The notes: generated from the letters alone by a model not told the origin. Shown: positions 1 through 10,700, numbered from the stretch's first letter. The stretch: 64,000 nt of DNA from Petrolisthes cinctipes (GCA_033782935.1 JAWQEG010000497.1:241001-305000), one strand, 5' to 3'. Made by a program: numbers and translations.

Positions 1-1
1 C

Positions 2-773
2 CTAGACGAAACTTGGGTCAACCAGAACTACACCATGCCCAAGTGTTGGGTTGACACTACAGCCAGCAAAGCCACAGGGATCAAGGTGCCGACAGGAAAA
101 GGAAGCCGCCTCATCATCCTCCATGCAGGAACAAAGCACAGATTTGTTCCGAATGCAGAACTCGTTTTCCAAGCAAAAAACGACGGTGATTACCATTACG
201 AAATGACATCTGTCAAATTTGAAGAGTGGTTTAAGAACCAGTTATTTCCCAACATTGTTACCAACTCTGTCATTGTTATGGATAATGCTGCATACCACTC
301 AACCCAGATTGAAAAGATGCCCACGCAAACGTGGAGGAAGACAGACATCAAAGAATGGCTCATCAAGAAAGGAGCACAGCCAGGTGATGAGCTGTTAAAA
401 AGCCAACTTCTTCTTCTTCTTCTTACCAAGCAATACGTCACCGTGAAGAAATATTTAATTGACACCATCGCCAAGGAAGCAGGACACAGGGTTGTACGGC
501 TACCACCATATCACTGCCAGTATAACCCTATTGAACTTATCTGGGCCCAAGTCAAGAAGAGTATTGCACAAAAAAACAACTACAAGCTAGCAGATCTGAA
601 GGTACTCGTCACACAATCATTGGAGCAAGTAACCCCATCCAACTAACTGGATGAATGCTGTGCGACATACCGACGATCTCCAAGCAAAGGATGCCAGACT
701 TGATCAGTCAGTTGATCATGTCATCGACTCATTTGTCATCAATATTTCAGATGACACTTCAGACGATGAATAA
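2..773 (+). pseudogene. DDE transposase (IS630/Tc1-mariner group), C-terminal part, frameshifted
   Basis: Would cut and rejoin transposon ends. The reading frame is open from the window edge, so the N-terminal DNA-binding part lies outside. Seen: DETW with the first catalytic Asp at the edge, VIVMDNAAYHS with the second Asp, and NPIELIWAQVK with the catalytic Glu. I count 83 residues between the second Asp and the Glu (DD83E), far more than the 34-39 of ordinary Tc1/mariner and close to the DD82E spacing of Sailor-type elements. A run of six CTT codons (six Leu, about 406-423) lies in that spacer. The frame stops at 644-646, but the expected tail resumes in another frame at 648-773 and ends in an acidic DDTSDDE. 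The break coincides with a tandem AACT duplication at 641-648. Inactive here; terminal inverted repeats not identified. Confidence 0.85.
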
Positions 774-1204
774 ATCATCTTCATAACAGGCAGGAAGAGA
801 TTAGGCCTCCCGGGGACACCTCTATAAAAAAGACGCGCCAAGACTTTTACCTCAATGGTGGTGTGGAAAGAAGGTCTCTCCTCAATCAATGTAAAAACAC
901 ATACTCGATATAAACCACTTGGTAAATCTTGATAATCCATCGTATACTGCATAGATATATCACTTGCACTTAGCAGGAAATAAATATAAGTCTCATATTC
1001 CCTTATAAGCAGAAACTGTACCTTTTCTTGTCAAAGAAAAGGTACAGTATATAGGACAGTATAAAGGTATGGTATATAGGAGTTGTGTAGGTTTTCGGAC
1101 CACTTATAGTCACCTTGGCTCATATATACCAAAGTCATACATGCAAATATAAAGAGAACGATTTTGTTCCCATTCTCTTTGGAGTTGGGATAGGGTACCG
1201 TTAA
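774..1204. other. Unassigned AT-rich spacer with a perfect hairpin
   Basis: No coding signal. At 1016-1047 there is a perfect 14-bp inverted repeat (CTGTACCTTTTCTT and its complement) with a 4-base loop. The 3' end of the transposon encoding the upstream transposase may lie here, but I could not identify its terminal repeat. Confidence 0.5.
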
Positions 1205-1640
1205 TTAGATATGGCAGCAGCGCACCCCGAAGGCGCCACAGCCTTGCGGGTCAGTACGAGATAGAATGACTTTAGTGACGAGTATGTCGGAGCGGTCTTA
1301 CATCAAGTACAAGTAGACCAGACAGTCCGACCGTTGGGTTACTTTTCAAAGAAACTAAATTCTTGTGAAAAAAGGTATAGTGTCACTGATAAGGAAGCTA
1401 TGACAGTGGTATTGGCGTGTCGCCATTATCACCATTATTTGTGGGGAACAATATTCATAATACAAACTGACCAACCACTAACTAGTATCTTCCGAACACG
1501 AATAAAATCACCAAGAGTTACAAGATGGACGTTAGAAATGGGGGAATATAATTACCAGATTAAGTATATGTAAAGGAGAAAGACTATGTGGTAGCAAACC
1601 AGTTATCTAGACCAGTGCGGGTAATATTACGCCCACCAGT
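1205..1640 (+). pseudogene. Ty3/gypsy RNase H remnant (older, host element)
   Basis: Remnant of the RNase H domain of a conventional Ty3/gypsy pol. A short lead-in resembling the RT-RNase H connection (about 1213-1250) is followed, after a frameshift, by DFSDEYVGAVL, where most elements have DAS as the first catalytic Asp. Then come GYFSKKL, the Glu in TDKEA, TDQPL, and finally NQLSR (about 1597-1611), where the last catalytic Asp is replaced by Asn. A second frameshift near 1567-1575 separates the main frame from the end of the domain. Reverse transcriptase is absent upstream, so the element is 5'-truncated near 1205. The integrase that follows shows the usual RT-RNase H-integrase order. Confidence 0.85.
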
Positions 1641-2394
1641 ATTCACATGGTTGGGGTTAAGGAAGGAAACTTTTATGCAGGCACAAAGAGATGATGCCAC
1701 ATGGAATGAATTAATAGAATATTTTGAGGGAGGTCAAGTGCCAAGGCGAAAAATAGCCCAAGCCACTTTAGATAAATTTGAATTAAATTATGGGATCTTA
1801 CATTATGTAAAAACTTTTGTAGATGATAGTTACTATTATACTGTGGTAGTACTAAAACATTAGTAAAGGTAGCACTAGAAATAGCTCATGATCAGTCAGG
1901 ACATTTTGGACAATATAAAACTATTAAGAAAGTGGAAGAACTATATTATTGGCCTACATTACGGTCTGATGTAATAAAATATATTAAACAATGTCTTAAT
2001 TGCCAGCAATATAATTATAACAGAGGTCTTTCCCAACAATATAAAGAATAATACAACCTTTAGAATGACTTCTGGAGCTGATGATAACCGTTATATTCTA
2101 ACCATCATAGATAATTTTTCAAGATATACAAAGTTTTACCCACTAAAAAGTAAACACGCCAAGGAAATTGTTGCTAGGCTCACCCAGTTTGTTACAGACT
2201 TTGGCAGCCCTAGATCGTTGCTGTGCGACAACGCCCGAGAGTTTACCGGCCAAAAAATGAGGACCTGGGCAGACCAGCATGGAGTGGAGCTGTTATTCTC
2301 CACACCTTACCATCCCCAGTCCAACGGGATGATCGAAAGAATGCACTGGACCCTCAAGACGGTGTTGGCCCAGTTGAGCGAGGGCTATCCACAG
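1641..2394 (+). pseudogene. Ty3/gypsy integrase, first half, interrupted by a later insertion
   Basis: Continues the host pol: a linker, then the HHCC zinc-binding domain (AHDQSGHFG ... CLNCQQ, about 1857-2051, in a different frame from its surroundings), then the DDE core from 2065. The second core Asp (LLCDNAREF, codon 2227-2229) and the Glu (MIERM, codon 2335-2337) are 35 residues apart, as in retroviral-type integrases. The first Asp segment is missing at about 2051-2064, where stops and a small deletion are seen. The frame breaks off at 2394 where a second LTR element begins and continues at 8118, so that element landed in this integrase. Confidence 0.88.
2391..2394. other. Target-site duplication ACAG, left copy
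   Basis: ACAG abuts the first base of the 5' LTR and is repeated at 8114-8117 just after the 3' LTR. Four bases fits Ty3/gypsy insertion. Counting one copy only, the interrupted integrase frame is continuous across the junction, which independently supports this boundary. Confidence 0.85.
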
Positions 2395-3082
2395 TGTCAT
2401 GGATCCAGCCTAATTGGTAACGCTGTACCATGTACATTGGGAACCCTGTAGTTGTGTTTGGCTACACTTTCATAACTTCCCTGGCTGGCGCACGATATGT
2501 GCTTATGTTAACTGTAAATTCCTTTGTAGACAGATAGTATTGTCAGGCTATGATTAATTTATGTTGTTTAATTCTATTCAAGCAAGGTATATCCTGTACT
2601 AAGCTATATTAGCCTGAAATGGTTATATTGTTAGACCGAGAGTATTCCCCTACGTGGTTGGTGGTTGAGCCACACACTCTTTTGTCTCCCCGACGCCCTC
2701 ACTCTCTCTGTTCAAGCAGCCGTAAGACGACACCTCTCCCCCAGCTCTCCTGTTGTGTATCCCTTTGAAATGCACCTCGTGGTGCATCAAGGTTTGTGTG
2801 TCCTTTGCTAGGAGGCCTATTAGGAATATTTATACTGTGTTGTGTCCCCTTGTTCATCTGTACATTAAATATGTAAATAATGTAAGTATGGGTGTAATAG
2901 TGTTTTTGTTATTCCTCTCCAGACTCTAACCATAACATTTTAACCTCATGCCCACTTATTCCCTCATACTAATGGCTGCTCACTGGGCTTTTAAGTAATT
3001 AATATTAGACTTCATCATTTCTTCTCTGGGTTACAGAGGGTATTTAGCTCAGGGCAAGGGCTAACCAGGGTTGGAAGTTATA
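2395..3082 (+). repeat. 5' LTR of the nested element
   Basis: Begins TGTCATGGAT and ends GAAGTTATA; matches 7426-8113 base for base except for about nine substitutions and with equal length. A 7-bp hairpin (ATGCACC/GGTGCAT) lies at 2770-2787. An ATTAAA at about 2864 may be the poly(A) signal; TATA and transcription start are not clear. Confidence 0.93.
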
Positions 3083-3562
3083 AATGGGGACCTGACCCAG
3101 GATTGACCTTTCTTATAATTGTGATTGTTTATTTGCCCATAATTAATAAATGTACTAGCCTCTCATTTTTATCAGTCAATCAGAGCCGTTTTGAAGCTAT
3201 TCCTCCAACTGTGATTATTTGTTTTGTTGGCATTTGAGCACTAGATTTTTGTGTTGTGAAATTACTTTTGATGTTAGCCTGAGTATGGTTAATGTAACTC
3301 GTAACGCATCGTTCCTATTTCCTTCACTTTATTCACTGAGTTAGAGTGCTATGTATGTATTTTAGTCTAATTTTCCATTGTTGTTTGTGGGTCTGGAGAG
3401 AGAGTTTTTGTACACACGTGGTCTTAATTCCGTATTTAATTACTGAGACTGTTATCTACAATGAATATTCTTTCTCTGTATAAGTAATTACCATATTCTA
3501 TCCCTCTATTTCATAGCTAGCTAGCTTATCTTCGGGTTGTAGTCCTCTTCTTGCTGCTAAAC
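3083..3562 (+). promoter_or_regulatory. Leader with candidate primer-binding site
   Basis: Starts two bases after the LTR with TGGGGACCTGACCC (3085 on). TGG immediately after a 5' LTR is where a tRNA 3' CCA end would pair; I do not assign the tRNA. The remaining ~450 bases are a non-coding, T-rich leader up to the gag start. Confidence 0.6.
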
Positions 3563-6500
3563 ATGTTTGTATTAGCTAATTTTGTAGCTAACCCTGAGGT
3601 GGAGAGTCTCACTGGCCTGACTAAGGCCCAGTGGTTGGAACTAGCTAATCATTACGGGCTAGAACTACGAGCTGGTCTAAGTAAGAAGGAAGTTCGTCAG
3701 TTAGTGTTAGAGCACATGGTGGACAACGAAATCCTTGCTGAGGAGGATGTTGCAGTTCTTGATAAGCCTTCAGATTTAATTCTTTTAAAAAGGTTGGAAC
3801 TTCAGTTAGCCCATGCTGACAATGAGAAATTAAGATTACAATTATCTCAGGGGTCTTCAACCTCAGAACCTCCATTTCGCTTGTCTGATGCTTTAAAGTT
3901 TGTCCCTTTATTCCCAGAAGAGGATCCGGACGGATTCTTTACGAGTTTTGAGAGAGCAGCTGCATTGCATGATTGGCCAGAGGACAAGTGGGTATTGCTA
4001 GCCCATGACTCCTTTAGAGGGAAGGCCCAGGATGTGTTTCGTTCCCTTGACTCTACCCTTGCTAATGATTATTATGCTGTTAAGAAATCTATATTACATG
4101 CATATCAGAAAGTTCCTGAGGCCTACAGCCAGCAGTTCCGTGGCTGTCGGAAGGCCGAGGGAGAGACCTATGTTGAATTTTTTAGACGTAAACAAATTCC
4201 CTGCCGTAAGTGGGTGGACTCTGAGCTTATTACCAATACTTTTGACAACTTATTAGAGTTGCTAGTTTTAGAAGATGTTAAGTCTTGTATTCCCCTTAAA
4301 ATTCAGTCACACCTTGAGGAGCGGGGAATCAACTCCGTAGCCGAAGCAGGGCCCTCAGCCGATCACTATGCCTTGATCAATCCTGACCTTGCTCATAAGA
4401 ATAAATCACATGTGTTACCCCCATACCCTCCTAAACAGATGAGTGTGGTACCAGTTAGGCCACCAGTATTTAGAGATACTAGGGACTCTCATTTTTTTAG
4501 GCCAATAGTTCCAGTTAGGCCTGCTGGTGGGGTACCATATCAGAATGTCGGTCGTGAACTAAGACCACCTCCATTTTGCCGATATTGTAAGAAGCCAGGT
4601 CACCAGATCCATGAATGTATGAAGTTGGCCAGCAAAAACACTTCCTCCCCACCTGGCCGTATTGTTCTTCACACTAGCGTGCGATCAGAGGAAGTGGAGT
4701 TGCCTCAAGTACCCCAGGCGAGTGAAAAACTTGATTTGAGTCCCTGTTCAGTAACTGTGCCAAGTAAAATTCCTCCCTCTTTCCAACCATTTTGCTCGAG
4801 TGGCCGGGTGGCAGTCTCTTGTTCGATGAATCCCTCCACCTCAGTCACTATTCTGCGTAACACAGGCTCAGACCTATCTTGTATTTTGAAGGAGGATGTC
4901 CCAAACTTTGAATGTTATACGGGTGAGACTGTACTGGTGTCAGGGTTACCAGGAACCGCTCGTTATCCCTTATGCTCAGTGTACCTTAAAAGTGCCTTTG
5001 TGACCCGACAGGTCACCCTAGCTGTTGTAGACACTCTTCCAGTGCCTAATGTATCAATTCTGATTGGTCATGATCTTGCCGGCACCCAGGTTGCACCGAA
5101 TCCCACTGTTGTTGATGTCCCTACTACAGATAATAATACCAGTAAGGTAGAGGAACAGTACCCTCATCTTTTCCCCACCTGTGCGGTCACATGTAGCCAG
5201 AGTCGGAGGCTAGCTGAAGCTCCTTCAGAGGAATCTAATGACCCTACTGATGATTTGTTCCTTGGTGAATTATTTAATGATGCCATTCATGCCCATGTGC
5301 CCACGGGAACAAACTCCGATGTCCTCCCTTCCACTAGAGAGGAGTTAATTCAGGAGCAGGCCTGTGATCCTGAGTTGCAGAAGTTTTTCAATGACCTAAC
5401 TGAGGAAGGAGAGGTGCCGAATGCCCCAAATTGTTTTTATCTTAACTCTAATGTTTTAATGAGGAAATTCAGACCCTTACATGTATCTGCCAGTCACACC
5501 TGGGAGACAGTTCACCAAATAGTCATTCCTAAACCCTTACGGGCAGCGATATTAAGCATTGCACATGATGGTGTAGGTGGCCACCTGGGTGTGCGTAAGA
5601 CTTACCAGAAAATTCTGTCTCATTTCTACTGGCCCAAGTTAAGAAATGATGTTGCTTCCTATTGCCCAACTTGTCACATATGTCAACTTAGCAATAAATC
5701 TGGTCCTGGAGTTAAACTTGCTCCTCTCTGTCCCATACCAGTCATGGATGAGCCTTTTAGTAAAATTATAATTGACTGTGTTGGCCCTCTGCCCAAGAGT
5801 AAGCGTGGTAACCAATATTTGCTTACCATTATGGATTCTGCCACTCGCTACCCAGAAGCAATTCCCCTTCATAGCATTAACTAAAAAAATGTTGTCAGGG
5901 CTCTTATTAAGTTTTTCACCCAAGTGGGATTGCCAACTATTGTTCAGTCAGACCAGGGGTCTAATTTTACCTCTGGGGTATTTAAGCAAGTTATGGAAAC
6001 TCTAGGTATTTCTCATTACATGTCCACTGGCTTTCATCCACAGAGTCAAGGTGTAGTGGAGAGGTTCCACCACACCTTGAAGACAATGATTAAATCTTTT
6101 TGTATGGAATCTTGTAAGGATTGGGATGAAGGTATTGATTTATTATTATTTTCTGTAAGAGATAGTGTTCAAGAAAGTCTGGGATTCAGCCCTTTCCAAC
6201 TTATTTATGGTCACCAGGTAAGAGGACCTCTTAAAGTCTTAAAAGAGTGTTGGTTAAGGGAGGATAATTCTCTTCCAGTTGTTACATATGTTCATGAATT
6301 GCAGACCACTTTACGAACCGCCTTAAAGGTGGCTCATTCACACCTAGGTCAAGCTCAAGCACGTATGAAACACAACTATGATAAGCATCACAAGGTCCAA
6401 GTACGCACTTTTAAGACAGGTGATTCAGTTTTAGCTCTGCTACCTTTGCCTAACCAGCCCCTACATACTAAGTTTTATGGTCCCTATAAAGTGTTGGAAC

Positions 6501-6925
6501 GGGCTGGAGACCTTAATTATATTATTGCAACACCAGACCGGCGTAAGAAGATACGTATGGTCCATATAAACCTTTTGAAGAGGTATCAACCTCGTGAAAC
6601 ATTGCCCCATGATACTGTTGCCCCAGTCACATTGATAAGTGCCCAAGTGAATGAAAAAGTCCAAGATGATGAAAGTTCTCCATTCATAGGTACTAAATTA
6701 GCCAATTCTCTGATTCTAGCTGATCTCAGTCATAAAGTGATGCATTTACCACCTCCCCAGGCCGGCGACATAACCTCTCTTCTACAGGAGTTCCGAAATG
6801 TTTGTGGGGATATCCCTCGTCTTTGTCCACTACTTCAACATGATGTGGATGTCCAGGGAGCCAAGCCCATACGACAGACACCATACCGCCTGGGCCCCGA
6901 GAAGCAGTACTACTACAGAAAATGA
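3563..6925 (+). pseudogene. gag-protease-integrase-RT(N-terminal edge) polyprotein of the nested element
   Basis: The ATG at 3563 opens a long frame, with TTG codons but no other ATG just upstream. In order: a gag capsid region with a SCAN-like segment (about 3890-4380); a CCHC zinc knuckle, CX2CX4HX4C, at 4577-4618; a retropepsin with LRNTGSD at about 4853-4873 and ILIGHDL at 5057-5077; an integrase HHCC domain (5564-5683); and an integrase core with Asp 5774-5776, Asp 5951-5953 and Glu 6059-6061 (spacings 58 and 35). A C-terminal domain then runs into the segment that precedes RT in other elements (about 6770-6907, ending YRLGPEKQ). Defects: the protease active-site Asp is Asn (codon 4859-4861), there is an in-frame TAA at 5882-5884 between the first two core Asp residues, and RT is truncated at about 6908. 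Gag and pol share one frame. Confidence 0.9.
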
Positions 6926-7236
6926 ATGACGAGGTCACGCATCCTTTATGTTACTATTCCCAGAAATTTAAGAGTAATAAAAAATCCTATGCAACCATAG
7001 AAAAGGAAGCATTAGGTATTATTGTCTTGGCTACAGAAAAGTTTGGAGTCTTCTTATCGGGCAGCCCTCATGTAATTACTATTTACCCAGATCATAACCC
7101 CCTAGTATTCTTGGAAAAAGTTAAATTTAAAAATGCTCGTGTGTTGAGGTGGGCTCTCCCATTACCTTACAATATATCTGTGCAACATATACGAGGAAAG
7201 GAATATACCCTTGCAGATGCTTTATCTCGTGTTTAA
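6907..7236 (+). pseudogene. RNase H domain of the nested element, N-terminally deleted
   Basis: Reads in the +1-shifted frame from about 6913: HPLCYYSQKF, the Glu of IEKEALG, YPDHNPL (most relatives have TDHNPL) and ADALSR near the stop. These match the catalytic Glu and two Asp of gypsy-type RNase H. The first catalytic Asp (DAS) and all RT palm motifs, including the YLDD box, are missing. The junction at about 6908-6915 joins the RT N-terminal edge directly to mid-RNase H, which by comparison with intact elements removes very roughly 0.8-0.9 kb. The domain sits immediately upstream of the polypurine tract, so it is the natural 3' end of pol. Confidence 0.88.
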
Positions 7237-7425
7237 TTTCTTTTTTTTTCAGATTCTTTGTATTTAGTATTAAGATTTTTTTTGTTATGTATGTATTTCC
7301 AGTGTATTATTTATGTCTTTATATATATGTCTATGTCTATGTATGTTATATGTTACTTCATGTTTGTTAGGAGTCATAAGCTTTTTTCCCCATAAGGCAA
7401 AAAAAAGTTTTCTTTGGGGGGGAGG
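7237..7425 (+). promoter_or_regulatory. 3' untranslated region and polypurine tract
   Basis: T-rich 3' end followed by GGGGGGGAGG (7416-7425) directly before the 3' LTR TGTCATGG. This is the expected position of the plus-strand primer. Confidence 0.8.
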
Positions 7426-8113
7426 TGTCATGGATTCAGCCCAATTGGTAACGCTGTACCATGTACATTGGGAACCCTGTAGTTGTGTTTGGCTACACTT
7501 TCATAACTTCCCTGGCTGGCGCACGATATGTGCTTATGTTAACTGTAAATTCCTTTGTAGACAGATAGTATTGTCAGGCTATGATTAATTTATGTTGTTT
7601 AATTCTATTCAAGCAAGGTCTATCCTGTACTAAGCTATATTAGCCTGAAATGGTTATATTGTTAGACCGAGAGTTTTCTCCTACGTGGTTGGTGGTTGGG
7701 CCACACACTCTTTTGTCTCCCCGACGCCCTCACTCTCTCTGTTCAAGCAGCCGTAAGACAACACCTCTCCCCCAGCTCTCCTGTTGTGTATCCCTTTGAA
7801 ATGCACCTCGTGGTGCATCAAGGTTTGTGTGTCCTTTGCTAGGAGGCCTATTAGGAATATTTATACTGTGTTGTGTCCCCTTGTTCATCTGTACATTAAA
7901 TATGTAAATAATGTAAGTATGGGTGTAATAGTGTTTTTGTTATTCCTCTCCAGACTCTAACCATAACATTTTAACCTCATGCCCACTTATTCCCTCATAC
8001 TAATGGCTGCTCACTGGGCTTTTAAGTAATTAATATTAGACTTCATCATTCCTTCTCTGGGTTACAGAGGGTATTTAGCTCAGGGCAAGGGCTAACCAGG
8101 GTTGGAAGTGATA
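7426..8113 (+). repeat. 3' LTR of the nested element
   Basis: 688 bp, TGTCATGGAT to GAAGTGATA. Visible differences from the 5' LTR include GGATTC for GGATCC, GTCTATCC for GTATATCC, GTTTTCTCC for GTATTCCCC, and G for T near the end. Confidence 0.93.
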
Positions 8114-8626
8114 ACAGCGTTGGCCTACCATGCTGGCCGAGTGCCAAACTGTCATGAATTCAGCCGTCCACAGCAGTACCAGAGTCACACCGTATGTTGC
8201 ATTCTTCGGAAGACATCCAACACGCAACATCACTGCACCATTACTATCCATCCCATCAGACGCAGACAATACCAGGAGCTCAGGTAATTAATTCAAGAAG
8301 AAAGTACGGTATCTCTTTGAAGGTATCGTGCAGTGGCAAACATAAATAGAAAAAAATAAAAATTAGAACAGCAGCACTAGTGTGGATAAAAACAGAAACA
8401 GTGTTACCGGGTACCTGTGCCAAACTGAACCCAAAATGGAAGGGCCCATATAAAGTAATAGAAATGATAAGAAATGGATTAATTTATAAATTGGAGGACC
8501 CATTTACTGGAAAAAAATATCCAGAGGGCTGCAGAAAAAATCAAGCCCTACGTGAGCCACAGTGGCATAATAGTAGAACTTGGAGAAATGGGAGAAAGTG
8601 ATGAACAATATGTCACGAGTCGATGA
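8114..8626 (+). pseudogene. Ty3/gypsy integrase, second half, of the host element
   Basis: Starts with the second ACAG and continues the frame cut at 2394: TPYVAFFGRHP and a threonine- and serine-rich stretch, then stops and frameshifts at about 8285-8370. The C-terminal integrase region follows (PGTCAKLNPKWKGPYKV, 8401-8451). A one-base slip in the A-run at about 8513 moves the end into another frame (RAAEKIKPYV) that terminates at 8624-8626. Several breaks make it inactive and older than the insertion. Confidence 0.87.
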
Positions 8627-8880
8627 CTGACTCGTGGCATAATAATAAATAAAATGATGATATCGTAGCACAGAGATAGGGCTTATTATAGCAGACGGAG
8701 TACAGTACACAGTCCACGGTCTCGTCAGCTTAGAAAATGTACGAAGAATACTTTATAAATAATTGTTGGCATTGCATGAAAGAACATTAGTACATGAAGC
8801 TTCTCCCCTTCTTATAGTATTGTATAAAAAGTACATCATGTAATAACTGTCTAGGTGAATGGCGACACTGCAAACATTGC
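8611..8880 (+). repeat. Candidate start of the host element's 3' LTR
   Basis: TGTCACGAGTC directly after the purine-rich end of the integrase would be a plausible LTR start. An 8-bp hairpin (CACGAGTC/GACTCGTG, 8614-8636) and a TATA-like TTATAAATAA at about 8752 follow. No 5' partner is in the window, so the LTR call is an inference and its end is unknown. Confidence 0.35.
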
Positions 8881-9719
8881 CAAAATTGTGTATAATTCTA
8901 CCTCACAAAGTAGAGGTAATAAATTTGAATGGCTGCCATTTTTACGTCACGTCATATTCAGCTAAAATATATCTATACTTGTATATTGCATGATTGAAAA
9001 ACATTTATTAATACTAATGAAGACCAGCTACATATTTATATTAAGTTTAAGGTATTTTTACTGATTGCATTACCCGTTTTTATTACGATAGCCACTTGAT
9101 ACTTGAGAGAGAGAGAGAGAGAGAGAGGCGAAATTTAATGTAAACATAAGCGACGATACAACGTAAAAACCTACAACATATATGGAGGAAATACACAAGA
9201 GGGAGGAGTAGTTACACTAACAAGCAGATAACTATAAACTAAACAAATTCAGATGTATTTGCCATCAATTTCTGAGGTCATAGCATTGGAAATAAAAAAA
9301 ACTAAAGTTCCTTACCTGTAGTTATCATTCTAAGATTATATCAGTCTGTATGTCTTCTCAGACAAGAACCTGGGATAAGGGCAAATATAGAGTTGGTAGA
9401 GTACTAGGACACTATTGCATTATCTCTCTCTCTATCTATATGCAAATGCAAATGTACAAAGGGGGGGGGGGGTTCACCCAAGGCAGCAAAACTCAGACAA
9501 AATAAACGTTAAAAGGGTATAAAATTTGTAAAACATAAAAAGTATTTATAAATAACATACTATCATGGTGACTTTTAACATACCTGTACCTTTGTCTTCA
9601 ATACTTACCACACCACTTTTTTTCACTGATTCAACATACATTTTTGTTCCACTCTTCTTTTCCAATTCCTTCACTATGGCTCCAATATTTGCTAACAGTT
9701 CTCTCTTCTATTTTCTGTC
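8881..9719. other. Unassigned AT-rich DNA with short microsatellites
   Basis: No coding or element signal recognised. Contains (GA)n at about 9103-9126 and a run of about 12 G at 9461-9472. Confidence 0.5.
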
Positions 9720-10075
9720 TGTGAAGCGTTAACCAGTAACTGGGTTTTTTCCGAGGTGATCTGATGGGTCAAGCTGTTCGTCAACTACCCTGGCTACGCC
9801 GACACGTCAAGAAAATACCCCCTACATCGTCGTCAACTCACAACATATTCCAAGATGCTATGAGTGACAGTGTAGCTGCTCTCCCCTGATAGTGACGTGT
9901 ATAAATAAGGTGTAGTCATCTAGTGGGGCAGAAGAGAAGCAACTGTACCAACATCACCACGAAGCTCCACTGTCTCATCTAGTGCGACACCCAATAATCT
10001 CGGGGCCTCGCAAGAGTCACGGGTACTGACAGCCTACAGTCCAGAGGTTGAGGTATAGAAAAAAAAAAAAAATTA
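9720..10075 (+). promoter_or_regulatory. TATA-containing GC-richer block ending in an A-run
   Basis: Less AT-rich than its surroundings. TATAAATAAGG at 9900-9910 is a good TATA box, followed by about 150 bases and an A15-type run at about 10057. It could be a core promoter, a solo LTR or a retroposed fragment; no coding frame follows. Confidence 0.3.
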
Positions 10076-10341
10076 TGTTAACACAAAATACACACACAGG
10101 TTTGTAACATAAATCAAATATAGGGGCTGTTCTGGGACCCCCTAATCTAGTCCCTTTCCTAGGAAATATAAAAGAAAGCAACGAGAGGTTAATAGTTAAA
10201 ATAGGATGGTGATGATGGTACTTAAAGTCAATTCTTCACTACTTATAACTAAACTCTTTCTTAGTTATTATTATACGTATCAAGCCATTATCAAAATATG
10301 GGATAAAATATACAAAGTGTTTCTTATTCAGTATTTCCCTA

Positions 10342-10497
10342 TGGGGTTAGTATACTTATAGTAAATTAGAGCACCTTGATTCCTCCAAAGTATGCCAGGA
10401 AACAGGACCTGAGTAACAAAAATAATGGTTGCCTGTTCCTTGGGATAATTTTGGTAATCAATTGCTTCAGATTTTCCAAACTGTACTGCCTCATTAA
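10342..10497 (+). mobile_element. Fold-back MITE, family A, copy 1
   Basis: Family A is a ~160-bp non-coding repeat. Its hallmarks are GATTCCTCCAAAGTATGCC, then AGGAAACAGGACC, a central AATAATGGTGGCCTGTTGCTTGG, then GGAATCAGTTGCTCCAG, with TTAAGGG-type ends. This copy is diverged; its left end is unclear. Confidence 0.75.
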
Positions 10498-10539
10498 TTC
10501 CACTAAGGTTGAATGAAACCATATCTTATTCAGTGCCTT

Positions 10540-10700
10540 TGGTCCGACTCTACTATAATCCATTCCTTTATGGCTGTCCACTGGCGGGAGGAGTAAGCCT
10601 AGGCGGGTTTAAATACTCGTCGCTGATTGGCTGGCGGCCTCTACCCCGGAATAGAACCATAATCTTTCCTCGCAGAACTAAATATTTGTAATAAATTGCT
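10540..10700 (-). promoter_or_regulatory. Promoter-like CCAAT/TATTTAAA cluster
   Basis: On the minus strand CCAATCAGCG (10621-10630) is followed by TATTTAAA (10608-10615) in a GC-rich island in otherwise AT-rich DNA. No downstream gene recognised; could equally be part of an LTR. Confidence 0.25.

Larger units (their letters stand above)
2395..8113 (+). mobile_element. Nested Ty3/gypsy retrotransposon, Gmr1-like domain order, RT-deleted
   Basis: A complete LTR element by structure: 688-bp LTRs, a primer-binding-like sequence after the 5' LTR, a polypurine tract before the 3' LTR, and a 4-bp ACAG target duplication. The domain order is gag, protease, integrase, N-terminal edge of reverse transcriptase, then RNase H. 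Integrase before RT is the copia-like order known for the Gmr1 clade of Ty3/gypsy. The LTRs differ at about 9 of 688 positions by my count, so insertion was recent, yet the RT core is gone and an in-frame stop interrupts integrase. No envelope gene is present. Movement would have needed enzymes from another copy. Confidence 0.88.

Noticed and set aside
3563..7236. Endogenous retrovirus with an envelope gene
   Set aside because: No envelope-like frame between RNase H and the 3' LTR, and the polypurine tract follows closely.
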